From: Gautieria morchelliformis
Taxonomy: Eukaryota > Basidiomycota > Agaricomycetes > Gomphales > Gomphaceae
Reading direction: 5' to 3'
NCBI GenBank assembly: GCA_015179125.1
Contig: WHVA01000081.1
Span: forward strand, 230,535-294,534
DNA: 64,000 bases
Shown: piece by piece, positions 33,217 to 44,919 of the stretch
Numbering within the stretch: the first letter of the stretch is position 1
Layout of the letters: every line of letters starts with the position of its first letter
Translations under genes and position numbers: made by a program
The notes under the pieces: model-generated
Database searches by the model: none
Seen by the model: only the letters and a program-made list of their open reading frames with translations
Told to the model about the DNA's origin: nothing

Positions 33217-35482
33217 GAGGCATGGGTACAGTACTTAGCGCGGATGTGGATGGCAGTGGATGGCAGAGAACAAAAGGCGGCGGAGTGAGTCGGAGTCTCA
33301 TGCCAAGATCCGGCCGCGCAGGCGCCTGTCACGCAGAGTAATTAGCTGCAGCGTGACTAGCCCTTGTTTCTCCCACCAGCCCCCTGCCACCGGCATGGTA
33401 GAATTAAGGACTAAACACCAAATAGGGTTATATGAAATGTAAATCACGCAAAATCCCAGCAAAACAGAGGTCTCAGGAGTGCATGAAGGCTCTCCAGTGC
33501 TAAATTACATGTCGTGCATGGTCATTTTACGTGATCTTCGCGACCCCACGCGTCCCAAGAAAGATTCAGTATTTACTAACAACTCTAGCTACAGAGTTCA
33601 TTAACTCGGGCCCTCATGGCCGGCTTCAACCCAAATTTTCAAACTCTGGTTATTTTCAAACTCCAGGCACGTGATTGTACGATCGTCAGTATAAGTATTC
33701 CCCGGCACATATATTCGACCAGCATACTTAAGTGAATCTCTGGGCTCAACGACTCTTTACAATGTCGGCTTGCAATGTTGTGGAAGCGTTGAGTGGCAAC
33801 CAGGCATCTCGCAACGCATAATGATGTATACGTACACGTACACGCTTTTCCAGTATAAGTATATTACGAACATCGCTTTTCCCGTTAATCAAAACGTTAT
33901 TATATCGTACAAGCGACGTCGCAGATTCAGATTCAGAACTAACTAGTATCGGGTGCCGAGTGCCAAAACGAAAAGAAGGAGAAGAAAAGGAAAGAAAATA
34001 CGAAAAAGGAACTGCGTGTGTGCTCGGTAGGTAGTGTACAGTGTGTGTGTGTGTGTGCCCGGTCGTGTGCGGTGTGCTCCAATAGTGCGTGTGAGGTGGG
34101 GCGAAGCATGCATGTGCCTGTGCACGACACGGGGCTAGCTCGCTCACTCAGTGAGCTCATTCCGGCGCACCTCCAAATTCCCCAACGTCCCCAACAAATC
34201 CTACAAAACGCAAAAAGAAAAGAAAATCGGCAAAGCCGGGGCGGAAGGAGACAAAATCCGAGTCAGGCCCGGAAGCCCGGCCTACTAACGGCTTGGGCAT
34301 GCCCTGGGCCGGGCCGTGCCCATCACGGCTCGTGAACAGCTAATATTAATATTAATAATCAAACAACCAAAAACGCACCTCCACTTTATCAACCCCCAAC
34401 CGCCCCTCCTCCCCTTCCTTCCTCCCCCTTCCTTCCTCACGCCCTCCTCCAGGCTCGCGAGCGCGTCACCGAACAGCGCGCGGCGGTGGCGCTGCGGGTC
34501 CGGGGGCGCCGGTGCGGGTGCGGGTAGGGGAGAGGTGGAGGTGGAGAGCGTGAAGATGGGGTCCCGGTACGCGGGCGGAAGGTGGAGGTGGAGTGCGAGG
34601 GGTCGGGATCGCGGGAAAGCGTGGAGGCGGTGGCGGAGGTGGACGCGAGGGAGAGGAGCGACTCGGAGGTGCCACTGCGCGGGGAGGGAGCGGCGCCACT
34701 CACAACCTATCGCTCGACAACGAAGAGTACCTGCAATAATTTTGGTACATTTGATCAGTGGCCGACAGAAATATACAATATTGGTCGTCGTGGCGAATAA
34801 TGGGCCTGCCTCGAGCGAAAACATTTTGTCCACACTATGGTGCTAACATTCTAAGCTAGAATATGTCCACTTGCAGGGAAAAGTTGTAGGCATCATGTAT
34901 TCATTTCACCTTAAGCAGCGACACCTCCGTCACCAAACCAAGCGGGCCAGCTATTGATGGATCAAGCAGAGTGTTTTCGCGCCTCGACAGAGTTCAGCAC
35001 ATCTACCAGGGAACGTCTCGCGAGCTCTTTCAGGAGTCACGTATCCACCGCATTCTCAGTATCCAGTTTGCAGAGCGTGAAATGCTTACTTGCACATGTT
35101 GTGGGCGCGACAACGGATCCACGAAACTTGCCCAGGCCGTGCACGGAGCTCGCTCACTGCAGGCAGGCCATGATATGTGGCCGCGTTGCCTCTCAGGCAG
35201 CTATACTTGCGGACACGACCGAGTACGTACAGAGCCACGTGACGATCGTAGGTCACAAGTACGCAGTGCCATACGTCGTCTGTTTCCGCCTACCACCCAC
35301 CTCGAACACTGCGAACAATGGACAACGTTAAGAGCACCGATAAGGGCACGGTAGCGTAAGTCCACGATCACTTCTCTAGTGAGCCAACTGTTCACTCTCC
35401 ACCCCGAAGTATTCCCGCAGCAATCAGAGTTGCAGGAAAGGCCCTTTCATTCGCACTACCTATTGTATACTGACTCTTGGCC
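33217..35482. other. Unassigned region upstream of the NLR
   Basis: It holds a short (GT)n run near 34040 and a GC-rich segment (34440-34700) with Arg/Pro-rich frames on both strands, none recognisable. The last few hundred bases should contain the NLR promoter. TATTGTATAC at 35461-35470 is the only TATA-like sequence close to its start. Confidence 0.3.
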
Positions 35483-38400
35483 ATGGCAACAGAGTTGAGA
35501 TGCACCCATCTTCCCAATGTTACACTGTTTGGCAAGCGTCCTAGTCATTGCTTCGTGAAACTCGTCGTCGATAAAGGCACCCCCCAGAAGACTGTGTTTT
35601 CGGCGAGAGGCAATACTGCATCGTGGAATGAGATATTCTATTTGTGCGTGAATTCCAGCGTTATTGTCTCAATGCGACCTTAAATCCATCCACAGCTTCA
35701 ACTTGAATCGGTCTTCTGTGTTGGAAATTGAAGTATATGGGCATCATACCATCGGCCATGATGACTACATAGGCTGTACGAAGGAAAGGATTCACTTGTT
35801 ACTTGCGGGCGGAGCAACTAGAGGTCAGTCCTTTTCACTCATCGACGGAATGCACGCGTAATCATCGACCATAGCAACCATTGTTCGCAAATTGCGAAAA
35901 TCAGATAAGGCAGGGAAGATGCATGAGGTTCTGACTGTCCTAGAGTTCACCCTCACGTCTTTCGCGACGTCCGACGAGGCGCGGGAGGCGCAGTTGAACG
36001 AAGCAGTCAGCGGCACCGAAGCGGTCGATGAAACCGTCCCTAATTGTTGATGCAGGGGCTGGGGTCGATGTCGCGACTTCCACCATCGATAGTTTGAAGA
36101 CAATATCGACGACTTGGGCTACCCTCATGAACAATATCAGGCTGTATACCGATATCGTGGATAAGGCCTCAGAGGTATGATTAGGTTGGTCGTCTCCCAG
36201 GTCATCTCATTGACATGGTGTGCTCTGATTCTAGCTCCATCCTTATGCGGAAATGGCATGGTCTATCCTGTCTCTTGCACACAAGGTACGTCTATGACAT
36301 ACGCCAATCGGATAAATATAGCTGGCATCTGGGGTTGACTCTATTTAGACGGTCATTGCTCAGATGGACCGGGACGATAGCATCCATGGCCTGGCGAAGG
36401 TTATTGGAGACACCTATGCATTCGTCCATCTGGCAGAGCCGTTGAAGAAAATTGAATCGCACAAGTCAATTATCTTATCGTTGGAGGAGCAGACGTTAGA
36501 ATGCAGCTACTTTGTCCGCGCCTACGCAAAAAACAAGGATTTCTGTACGTTGGACCCACTGTCACGTGGCCATAGCTGATGATCTCTGTTCAGGGAAAAG
36601 AACCGCGAAATATCTAGTGTCGGATGTCGACAGCAAGGTCAAACAATACCTGGAATCTTTCGACAAACTCCAGTTGGAGTTACAACGACTTGGCGTGATC
36701 CATACTGAAATCACTGTACTACGTGTTCTGAATGTTGTCGAAGAAATTGGCGAGTTTTCTGATTTGCGGCCTTTCCCTAGGCTGATACACCTTGCAACTA
36801 GCTGGAGAAGTTCCACTTAATGACATGCCCCACGCACAGGGGGCTCGTTTCGATCCTAATAAGGGATGTCTGCCGGGTACTCGGGAGAAAGTTATCGCGG
36901 AGATATGTGAGTGGGTCAACCAGGAGGATAGCGGCGACACCCCCCGGATATTCTTCTTGTACGATGTTGCGGGTGCCGGCAAGTCTGCAATTGCTCACGA
37001 GGTCGCTAAACGATTTGACGGGCTCAAACGTCTCGGATCGTCGTATTGCTTTAGCCGCGCTCATCAGGGAGAACGCTCCCCCAGCAATGTCTTTAGCACA
37101 ATTGCTCGTGGCCTAGCTGATCTAGATCCAAAACGCAAAGCGTCTTTATTGAGAGTGATTGGGGAGAATCGAGAACTTCGGACCACATTCGTGCCTAGTG
37201 AGCAATTCAAGAGGTTCATTCTAGATCCTGCCCAGGGCCTAACCACCGTGGGGCCGACGGTGATCGTCATTGATGCATTAGATGAGAGCGGAGACGAGGA
37301 ATCTCGCCTGGGTCTCTTGTCTGTCCTTGGCACCGAAGCTGCAGAATTGCCGCCTAACTTGCGTGTTCTCATCACTTCCCGTGCCGAAAAAGACATCCAC
37401 GGCGCCCTTCTTGGGAAGAAGCACGTGCTTGCCAGGTCCTTAAAGGATATTGACCCGAACCCTGCCGACGCCATCGCCCGCTTGGTGAAAGATGAACTAG
37501 GTCACATTACGGACCTCGAGCGCAAATGGCCCAACGATGGCTGGTGTCAATTATTAGTCAAGAAATCCGAAGGTCACTTTCAATGGGCGTCGACTGCTTG
37601 TCGATTTATCAAAGGAGATGGAAAGGGTGGTCGCGTGGCTGTTGAGCAACTGGAGGAACTTTTAGCCAAGAACTTCCGTGGGATGGATAACCTGTATCTC
37701 GGTATCCTCAAGCAGATATTCGGGGATGGCGATGAGTTGACGGACAAAGTCAAGCGTCGCTTTTGCTTGGTGATGGGCTGCATCCTGACTGCCAGAGCAC
37801 CGCTCTCGATGTCTGCCCTGCAGAAGCTGTGCAATGGAGACGAGTCGGGTACCGAGGTTTATGCAATAGTTGGACCTATGGGGGCTCTGCTGAGCCTTCC
37901 TACTCAAGACTCTGACCCAATCAGCCTGCTGCACACGTCTTTTCGCGACTTCTTGACAGATCGCAACCAGAGTGGACCATACTACATTGACACGTCGTTA
38001 CACCATGAAGGCCTTGCGCTCTCGTCCTTGCGCGTGATGAAGGACGAACTTTGTTTCAACATTTGTCAGCTTGAAACTTCACATCTGCGTAACGACGACG
38101 TTGTCGACCTCGCGACACGGACTAAGAAGTATATATCCCCACAGCTTTCCTACTCTTGCCGTTTTTGGGCGGACCATGTTCACGCCACCATCTTTATGCC
38201 GGGTATAGGTGCAAAGGTCAAGGCGTTCTTCGAGACTAAGCTGCTCTACTGGCTAGAAGTTTTAAGTCTGATCGAGAAGGTATTCGATGCATCAGCAAAG
38301 CTCTGGTCAATAATGGAGTGGAGTCAGGTGAGTGCCCAAGTTGTTATGAGCTCCGACGTGAGTCTAATGAACGTCAGGATAATGACACTAAAGCATTCGT

Positions 38401-40937
38401 ATGGGATACCCGCAAGTTTGTAGCTACTTTTGGGAGCGTAATCTCGCAGAGCACTCCCCATCTCTATGTGTCGGCACTCCCGTTTGCACCCTCAAATTCC
38501 CTAGTGTCACAGACGTACCTCCCGGACTTTCCAAAGACTACTCCGCATAGAGACAGGGAAACTAGAGATGTGGTCAGCTATTGAAAACGTCTTGGTAGGC
38601 CATAACCTCGGTGTCCTATCGGTAGCATTCTCGCCCGACGGCAAGCGTATCGTGTCAGGATCGGATGACAAGACTATCTGTGTGTGGAATGCAGACACCG
38701 GGGAGGTCATTTCAGCACCATTCGAAGGCCACACTAGCCGCGTCACGTCTGTCGCATTCTCGCAGGACGGCAAGCGGATCGTCTCCGGGTCTGATGACAA
38801 CACAATCCGTGTGTGGAATGCAGACACCGGGGAGGCCATTTCAGCACCATTCGAAGGCCACACCGACTCGGTCACGTCGGTGGCGTTCTCGCGCGACGGC
38901 AAGCACATCGTCTCCGGGTCTTGTGACAAGACGATCCGTGTGTGGAATGCAGACACCGGGGAGGGCATTTCAGCACCATTCGAAGGCCACACCGACTACG
39001 TCACGTCGGTCGCGTTCTCGCCAGACGGCAAGCGGATCGTCTCCGGGTCTCGAGACAACATGATCCGTGTGTGGAATGCAGACAGCGGTGAGGTCATTTC
39101 AGGACCATTCAAAGGCCACACCCGCTGGGTCACGTCGGTCGCGTTCTCGCCGGGCGGCAAGCGGATCGTCTCCGGGTCTTATGACGAGACGATCCGTGTG
39201 TGGAATGCAGATACCGGGGAGCTCCTTTCAGCACCATTCAAAGGCCACGCCTTCGGGGTCTCGTCGGTCGCATTCTCGCAGGACGGCAAGCGGATCGTCT
39301 CTGGGTCTTATGACCACACGATCCGTTTGTGGAATGCAGACACCGGGGGGGGGCATTTCAGCACCATTCGAAGGCCACACTCACTGGGTCATGTCGGTGG
39401 CGTTCTCGCGTGATGGCAAGCGGATCGTCTCCGGGTCTTATGACAACACGATGCGTGTGTGGAATGCAGACACCGGGGAGGGCACTTCAGCACCATTCGA
39501 AGGCCACACTAGCGGCGTCACGTCGGTCGCATTCTCGCAGGACGGCAAGCGGATCGTCTCCGGGTCTTATGACAAGACGATCCGTCTGTGGAATGCAGAC
39601 ACCGGGGAGCTCATTTTACCACCATTCGAAGGCCACCCCGAGGCTGTGACATCGGTGGCTTTCTCGCACGATAGCGAACGCATCGTCTCCGGGTCTTTTG
39701 ACAAGACGATCCGTGTGTGGAATGCAGACACCGGGGAGCTCATTTCAGCACCATGCGAAGGCCACACCGACTGGGTCATGTCGGTGGCGTTTTCGCAGGA
39801 CGGCAAGCGGATCGTCTCCGGGTCTAAGGACAAGACGATCCGTGTGTGGAATGCAGACACCGGGGAGCTCCTTTCAGCACCATTCGAAGGCCACACCCAC
39901 TGGGTTACGTCGGTGGTGTTCTCGCACGACGGCAAGCGGATCGTCTCCGGGTCTTATGACAACACGATGCGTGTGTGGAATGCAGACACCGGGGAGGGCA
40001 CTTCAGCACCATTCGAAGGCCACACTAGCGGCGTCACGTCGGTCGCATTCTCGCAGGACGGCAAGCGGATCGTCTCCGGGTCTTATGACAAGACGATCCG
40101 TCTGTGGAATGCAGACACCGGGGAGCTCATTTTACCACCATTCGAAGGCCACCCCGAGGCTGTGACATCGGTGGCTTTCTCGCACGATAGCGAACGCATC
40201 GTCTCCGGGTCTTTTGACAAGACGATCCATGTGTGGAATGCAGACACCGGGGAGCTCATTTCAGCACCATGCGAAGGCCACACCGACTGGGTCATGTCGG
40301 TGGCGTTTTCGCAGGACGGCAAGCGGATCGTCTCCGGGTCTAAGGACAAGACGATCCGTGTGTGGAATGCAGACACCGGGGAGCTCCTTTCAGCACCATT
40401 CGAAGGCCACACCCACTGGGTTACGTCGGTGGTGTTCTCGCACGACGGCAAGCGGATCGTCTCCGGGTCTTATGACAACACGATCCGTGTGTGGAATGCA
40501 GACACCAGGGAGGGCACTTCAGCACCATTCGAAGGCCACACCGACGGGGTCATGTCGGTCGCATTCTCGCAGGATGGTAAGCGGATCGTCTCCGGGTCTC
40601 GTGACAATACGATCCGTGTGTGGAATGCAGACACCGGGGAGGGCATTTCAGCACCATTCGAAGGCCACACCCACTGGGTTGCGTCGGTGGCGTTCTCGCA
40701 TGACAGCAAGCGGATCGTCTCCGGGTCTTATGACAACACGATCCGTATGTGGAATGCAGACACCGGGGAGCTCCTTTCAGGGCCATTCGAAGGCCACACC
40801 GACGGGGTCATGTCGGTCGCATTCTCGCAGGACGGCAAGCGGATCGTCTCCGGCTCTTTTACAGGACGATCCGTGTGTGGCATGCAGGCACCAGGGAGCT
40901 CATTTCAGCACCATTGGCAGGTCAGGCTAGTCAGTAG
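35483..40937 (+). pseudogene. C2-NACHT-WD40 NOD-like receptor (NLR) with four frameshifts
   Basis: Fungal STAND receptors of this layout are thought to sense non-self and trigger defence or incompatibility by NTP-driven oligomerisation. Model: ATG 35483 (good context GCCATGG); exons 35483-35643, 35696-35823, 35875-36174, 36235-36285, 36349-36544, 36594-36749, 36802-38327, and 38378 to the stop at 40937. Introns are 49-63 bp and phases agree. Domains: C2 at the start (FGKRPSHCFVKLVVDKG, VLEIEVYGHH), a helical linker (FWKRTAKYLVSDVDSKV), NACHT with Walker A DVAGAGKSA and Walker B VIVIDALDES, then 18 WD40 repeats. The intron at 36750 has a GC donor. Probable frameshifts: near 36038, near 38566, in a G9 run at 39345-39353, and near 40861. 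Intact length would be about 1,690 residues. It is a pseudogene unless these are sequencing errors. Confidence 0.85.
38568..40937 (+). repeat. Array of 18 WD40 repeats, 129-bp unit
   Basis: Every unit is 43 codons with the core SVAFS-x-DGKRIVSGS and IRVWNADTGE. Variation concentrates in the two residues after GHT, the residue after SGS, and the two residues after TGE. Units 8-11 and 12-15 are near-identical. Unit 6/7 is broken by a G9 homopolymer and unit 18 by a one-base loss. Two or three seven-bladed propellers could be formed. Confidence 0.9.
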
Positions 40938-41692
40938 CTGTTATCTTGATTTGTCGGAACATGATGAACTCCGCTAATATCCTGTGCACAGCTATGGGGC
41001 CTGGGTTTCGAAACGACTCACGGCTTGAAGATGGCTGGTTACTAAACTCGCCCTCAGAACGTTTATTTTGGATACCACCCCAGTCAGAAGTAGGTCTCTG
41101 GTGGCCAGCAAACACCACTGTCATTGCAAAGGGGTCCACAAAGCTTGATTTCAGCCAGTTTGAGCATGGCAGATCATGGACACATTGCAGAGAGGCTGCA
41201 TGATTTTGCCAGGGGAAGCACTCGTTGACACAGATATGTTGCATCTCCTACTACCATAGTGATTGGACTTCCAGGTGGTTTTGAGAACATTCCTGCATTT
41301 GATTAGCCACGCCCATTCACTATTATAAATATTGTGCATGTAATAGCCATCTGATAGCCTGCCTAGCATACCCAGATATAGTAATTCCCAATCACCAACC
41401 AATGCAGCCTATGGCAGAAGTGAAGCAACCTGTGTAGTATGCAGCAGCCAGGGTCAGGAAGGGTTCAGGGACATCAGGGGAAGGCAGGGGCAGTGTGTCA
41501 CTCCAATATGCATAACTTTCAGTATATATAAGTATGGAGCCACATCCAGCATCCAACTAGCATAAGCCAATGCATGATAGTCACAAAGCCAAGCATTTCC
41601 TTGGAAGCAGCACACACTACTTGATCCAGAAGACTTTTGCATACCACAATGCACAGGTGGATACTTTGTTTGTCTGAATTTCCTGGGCTGAA
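40938..41692. other. Unassigned stretch downstream of the NLR
   Basis: No coding motif, repeat edge or terminator-like feature was recognised. Confidence 0.3.
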
Positions 41693-42451
41693 TTACTGCT
41701 GAGCAAGGAGTCTTCCCACCTGAGCAGCCTCTCTCTGACTGCTTACCACGGCGCCAGCCACGCTGCCTCTATGGTCAGTGTCCATGTGTTCACCTGCAAA
41801 CCCGAGCCGACCACGACATAATGAGGGTATAAAATGCGAGGAGACTTTCACATATGAATAACCCCTCGATATTGCAAGATGTTTGGGGAGAAATGTAAAG
41901 GACCTTACAGAAAATCCACCAGGCCACCGTGCAACAGGGTATATGAGTACCAACTTTTCCAACACGTTGACATGTGTTCCTGTTATGGTCTCATGCCTGC
42001 GTGCCGGGAGCAGAGGTGTATATGACAGGGGATCCTGCTTTAGCACACCAAGAGGGACACACAACAGTGCAAGCATTATACACTGCCTTGTCAGTGACCA
42101 TGGCAATGCAACCACCTCAGGTCTCTCAACCGAATTTACATGCTCTCCGAGTCGAGTTTCACTCCCTAAGCTTTGGGCTTTGTCATTCAGCTTTTCTACG
42201 AGATGCTGAAAGCCAGCCTTTGGGGCTGCATCCGAACTAGCAAAGGGGTTCTCCCAGCCTATCCAGCGTAGGCTGACCTTCTCAAGTGGGGCTCCAAGTG
42301 TAATCTCCAATGCACGAGCAAGGTCTGATGCTAGGGCTGGTTTGGATGAGAGAAGCAAAGGAGAATTTTGGGAAAGAAGGAAGTCTGAGAGAGGAATCGA
42401 TGTGCTGGGAGACGGAAGGCTCGTCTGTGCCAAATTGTGGGCCACAGCCAT
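41693..42451 (-). pseudogene. Flavin amine oxidase (polyamine oxidase-like) fragment
   Basis: A 252-codon frame contains SIPLSDFLLS, APLEKVSLRWIGWENPFA, GFQHLVEKLNDKAQS, VPLGVLK, THVNVLEKLVLIYP and, near the end, RLGFAGEHMDTDHRGSVAGA. These are ordered blocks of the fungal polyamine oxidase/LSD1-like flavin amine oxidase family, including its C-terminal FAD-contact motif. The N-terminal GxGxxG dinucleotide fold is absent, and the region between VPLGVLK and the C-terminal motif is shortened. Members oxidise spermine or spermidine. This copy lacks half of the FAD site and is not functional. Confidence 0.75.
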
Positions 42452-42479
42452 GGAAGAAGATATGTTAGAGCGCAGCTAG

Positions 42480-42959
42480 GAGACAACAGATAGTGATAAT
42501 GGGCCTGGAGAATTCACAGATCCTCATGGGTGCAGAAGAACTCACGAGAGGCCTTACCATCGTGAATGGCGTGCCTTCTGGCGAATGATGTGAGTAGTGA
42601 ATGGAGCAGACATAGAGGAGGAGTGGTCGAGGGGAAAGTAGGGGTAGCTGAGTAAGGGAAATAAACGAGTCACGACAGGTTGGTCCCACACAATCTACAG
42701 GTAGGACAATCCGCCAATGTATTCCAGTTATAGGAACACCCAAAGGGGGTTGAGTTGAGAAGGTGATGGGACCAGTGATGAACTATCAAGCCGGATAAAG
42801 GATGTTGATCATGTTTGATGGCGTGGCCACTGGCGAATGACACGAGTAGCGAATAACCATTCGGTGAATTCAGCGAAGAGCGATCGGAGTGAACATAGAA
42901 GTGGAGTGATGAAAGGGAGAATAGAGTTATTGGGTACAAGAAATAAATGAGTAATGACA
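42480..42959 (-). repeat. Two adjoining alpha-LTR fragments
   Basis: The first piece ends at 42677 with AAACGAGTCACGACA, the reverse complement of the alpha LTR start. The second runs 42678-42959 and also ends in the family edge (AATGAGTAATGACA). Two LTR starts only 280 bp apart show that one alpha copy was inserted into, or recombined with, another. Confidence 0.7.
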
Positions 42960-43453
42960 CAAGGCTTCAATAGAAATGCAAGCAGTGAGCATGAGATCGC
43001 CGCTGTAATTAAATCTAGGGCTCTGAAACATGCTCGGGATAGTCGGTGTATTAGTTTATGTAAGGAACACAGCGCACACTGTGCCAGGGATAATAAAGGG
43101 GAGAGGCGTGGTCGTTGCGCAAAAATTCCATGATTACCGTACATCAGATAGATATAGAGCAGATAAGCATCATGGCTCCATGCCGGTTCAAAGCACCACG
43201 CAAGCCTACCAGAAGCATGGCTAACTTAGGGGAATGGGTGACTATCCATTAGCCTAAATCCCTAAAGTCGCAGTTCTAAACCATGCGAGTGATGTGCGTC
43301 CCCTCATATAGAACACAGTTCCAAACTGTAGTGCCAAATTTAGAACTTGTCCTAGCTGCTTGGCCCCTCAAGTGTGCTGATATGGAGTTTGACCTCACAA
43401 CCGGCCTCGAGGAAGAGGAAGAGGAGGAGGAAGAGCTCCTACAGTGTCTTGAC
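42960..43453. other. Unassigned stretch
   Basis: No coding motif apart from a short Glu-rich run encoded by GAGGAAGAG repeats near 43410-43436. Confidence 0.3.
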
Positions 43454-44019
43454 TGTTACAATATGATCCTTCGTAAGGTTGGCCGAGCTCGGGAGCAAAA
43501 CCCAAGGTAAGGTCCGAGGTTACGGAGCGAGGTTCTGATAGGGAGGTCGGAGAGGGACTTGGCTTCAGCTTATGTGCTGCGCCGACCCTACGCACAAGTC
43601 CCAACTTCAGAGGTAAATGAATAAGAGGTGAGGTTTGGCTCAAGAGGCGAAGGCTTAGAAACTAACTAGGGATCAAAGGGTACGATAGTTGATTTTCAGA
43701 CTGAAGAACAGGAATGCATACAGGGGGTTATATACGTGCGAGGGTCAGGGTCAGGGGCGGGCATATTCGGGGGAATCAGGGTGAGGTCAATATAGAAGTG
43801 ATGCGTGATGGAGCGGGATCAGTAACTAAGGGGATTCGGGCGTGGGATCAAGGTCGGATATGAGCTCAAGCTCAGGCTCGGGCTTGGGCTCAGGTGCAGG
43901 CTTAGAATCACAAGTACTTGGGCACGAGTATCATAAGGCTCGGGCACAAGTATCACAAGGCTCAGGCTCGGAAAAAGGGTTGTACTGGTAAGTAACCGGC
44001 CAAAGGCCGGGTCCTTACA
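43454..44019 (-). repeat. Solo LTR of E2 family
   Basis: It runs from TGTTACAATATG to GGGTCCTTACA, 566 bp, similar throughout to the E2 LTR at 60634-61126 (493 bp). It is flanked by CTTGAC at 43448-43453 and 44020-44025, a 6-bp direct repeat. Confidence 0.85.
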
Positions 44020-44159
44020 CTTGACTGTAAGTCTATTCAATTGTCAGTGCTATGTCCTCAATTAACTTATGGTATCCTCTAAGTCCTCGCTGTTGTTGGC
44101 GAGCTGAAGTTTTGAGGTGAACGTGCAGATTGCCGCAACCCTGCATGCCAATATCTGCC

Positions 44160-44640
44160 CTGCTCCAACCTTCCACATCCTCGGGGAGATAGCTCCTGGC
44201 AGCATCTCCTAGCAGCCAGAAATGATCGCGCATTCATTGCAACTATGGGCTTTGATGTAGCTACTTTTCAGCTAGTGTTTTTCTCTGGTTTTGAGGCTAG
44301 GTGGAATAGCACAGCCATCCCAAGGGTTGATGTTAACCAGCATGGGGAGCCATGTATTTCCTCTCGTTCTTTGGATGCCGCTGGTGGGTTGGGTCTAACC
44401 TTACACTATCCAAACTCAAGCATGACGGAGATCGGCCTACAGCAAATATTTGGCCTCGTTCCAGCCACTGTTGATCACTACGTCAACTTTGGGCTACATA
44501 TTTTGGATTTGACTCTCACCAGGATGTTTGAGGCGCGCATAGTGTGGCATAATGCCACCAAAATAGAGGAGTATTCGGGCATGATTGCAGAGAGGCATAA
44601 TTTGTTGCAGGGTGCATTTGGGAGTATGAAGGTGGACAAT
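44160..44640 (+). pseudogene. Harbinger-type transposase N-terminal fragment
   Basis: The plus strand reads LLAARNDRAFIATMGFDVA, FSGFEARWNSTAIPR, SLDAAGGLGLTLHYPNSSM and LQQIFGLVPATVDHYVNFGL, ending at LLQGAFGSMK. This is the segment before the catalytic triad in fungal DDE_4/PIF-Harbinger transposases. The frame continues without a break into a copia domain, so the catalytic DDE part is absent. The intact enzyme family moves elements with TWA targets. Confidence 0.65.
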
Positions 44641-44919
44641 TTATTTGCTTACATGGCTCAACCATCCCCAAAGGACGAGTCAGAGATAGCGGTATACACA
44701 AAGGAACCCAGTGAGCTAACACTGTGGCATCATAGATTAGCTCACACCGCCATCTCAACGATCGAAAAATTGTTGAAGAAACAAACTGGCATAGGATTAC
44801 CATACCTCGGTTCAGGGCTGAAGCTGGAACAATGCACCAATTGTCCATATGGAAAGCAGATGAGGGCGCCATTCAGACACATCAAGGAGCTACCCATGAG
44901 CACGGGAGATATCATCTGA
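44641..44919 (+). pseudogene. Copia GAG-pre-integrase fragment
   Basis: It is in frame with the preceding Harbinger fragment. It encodes LTLWHHRLAHTAISTIEKLL and QCTNCPYGKQMRAPF, the zinc-binding GAG-pre-integrase module of copia pol (H-x-H...C-x2-C). It stops at 44919, where a chromovirus fragment on the other strand begins. Only about 90 residues of pol remain. Confidence 0.8.

Noticed and set aside
33217-33480. Terminal inverted repeat of the pogo-like element
   Set aside because: No sequence here has a convincing inverted partner near 29700-30080, so the element ends were left undefined.
34030-34060. (GT)n run
   Set aside because: Only about eight repeats; an ordinary microsatellite.
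34285-34846. Long open frames on both strands, Arg- and Pro-rich
   Set aside because: Open in several frames because of GC-rich, repetitive sequence; no family motif, and no splice structure leading anywhere.
36792-38423. Treating the NACHT frame as a complete single-exon gene
   Set aside because: Upstream exons with matching phases encode the C2 domain and linker, and a GT-AG intron at 38328 leads on to the WD40 part.
39567-40709. Repeated minus-strand frames opposite the WD40 array
   Set aside because: They arise because the 129-bp unit has no stop in that antisense frame; the array repeats the same shadow.
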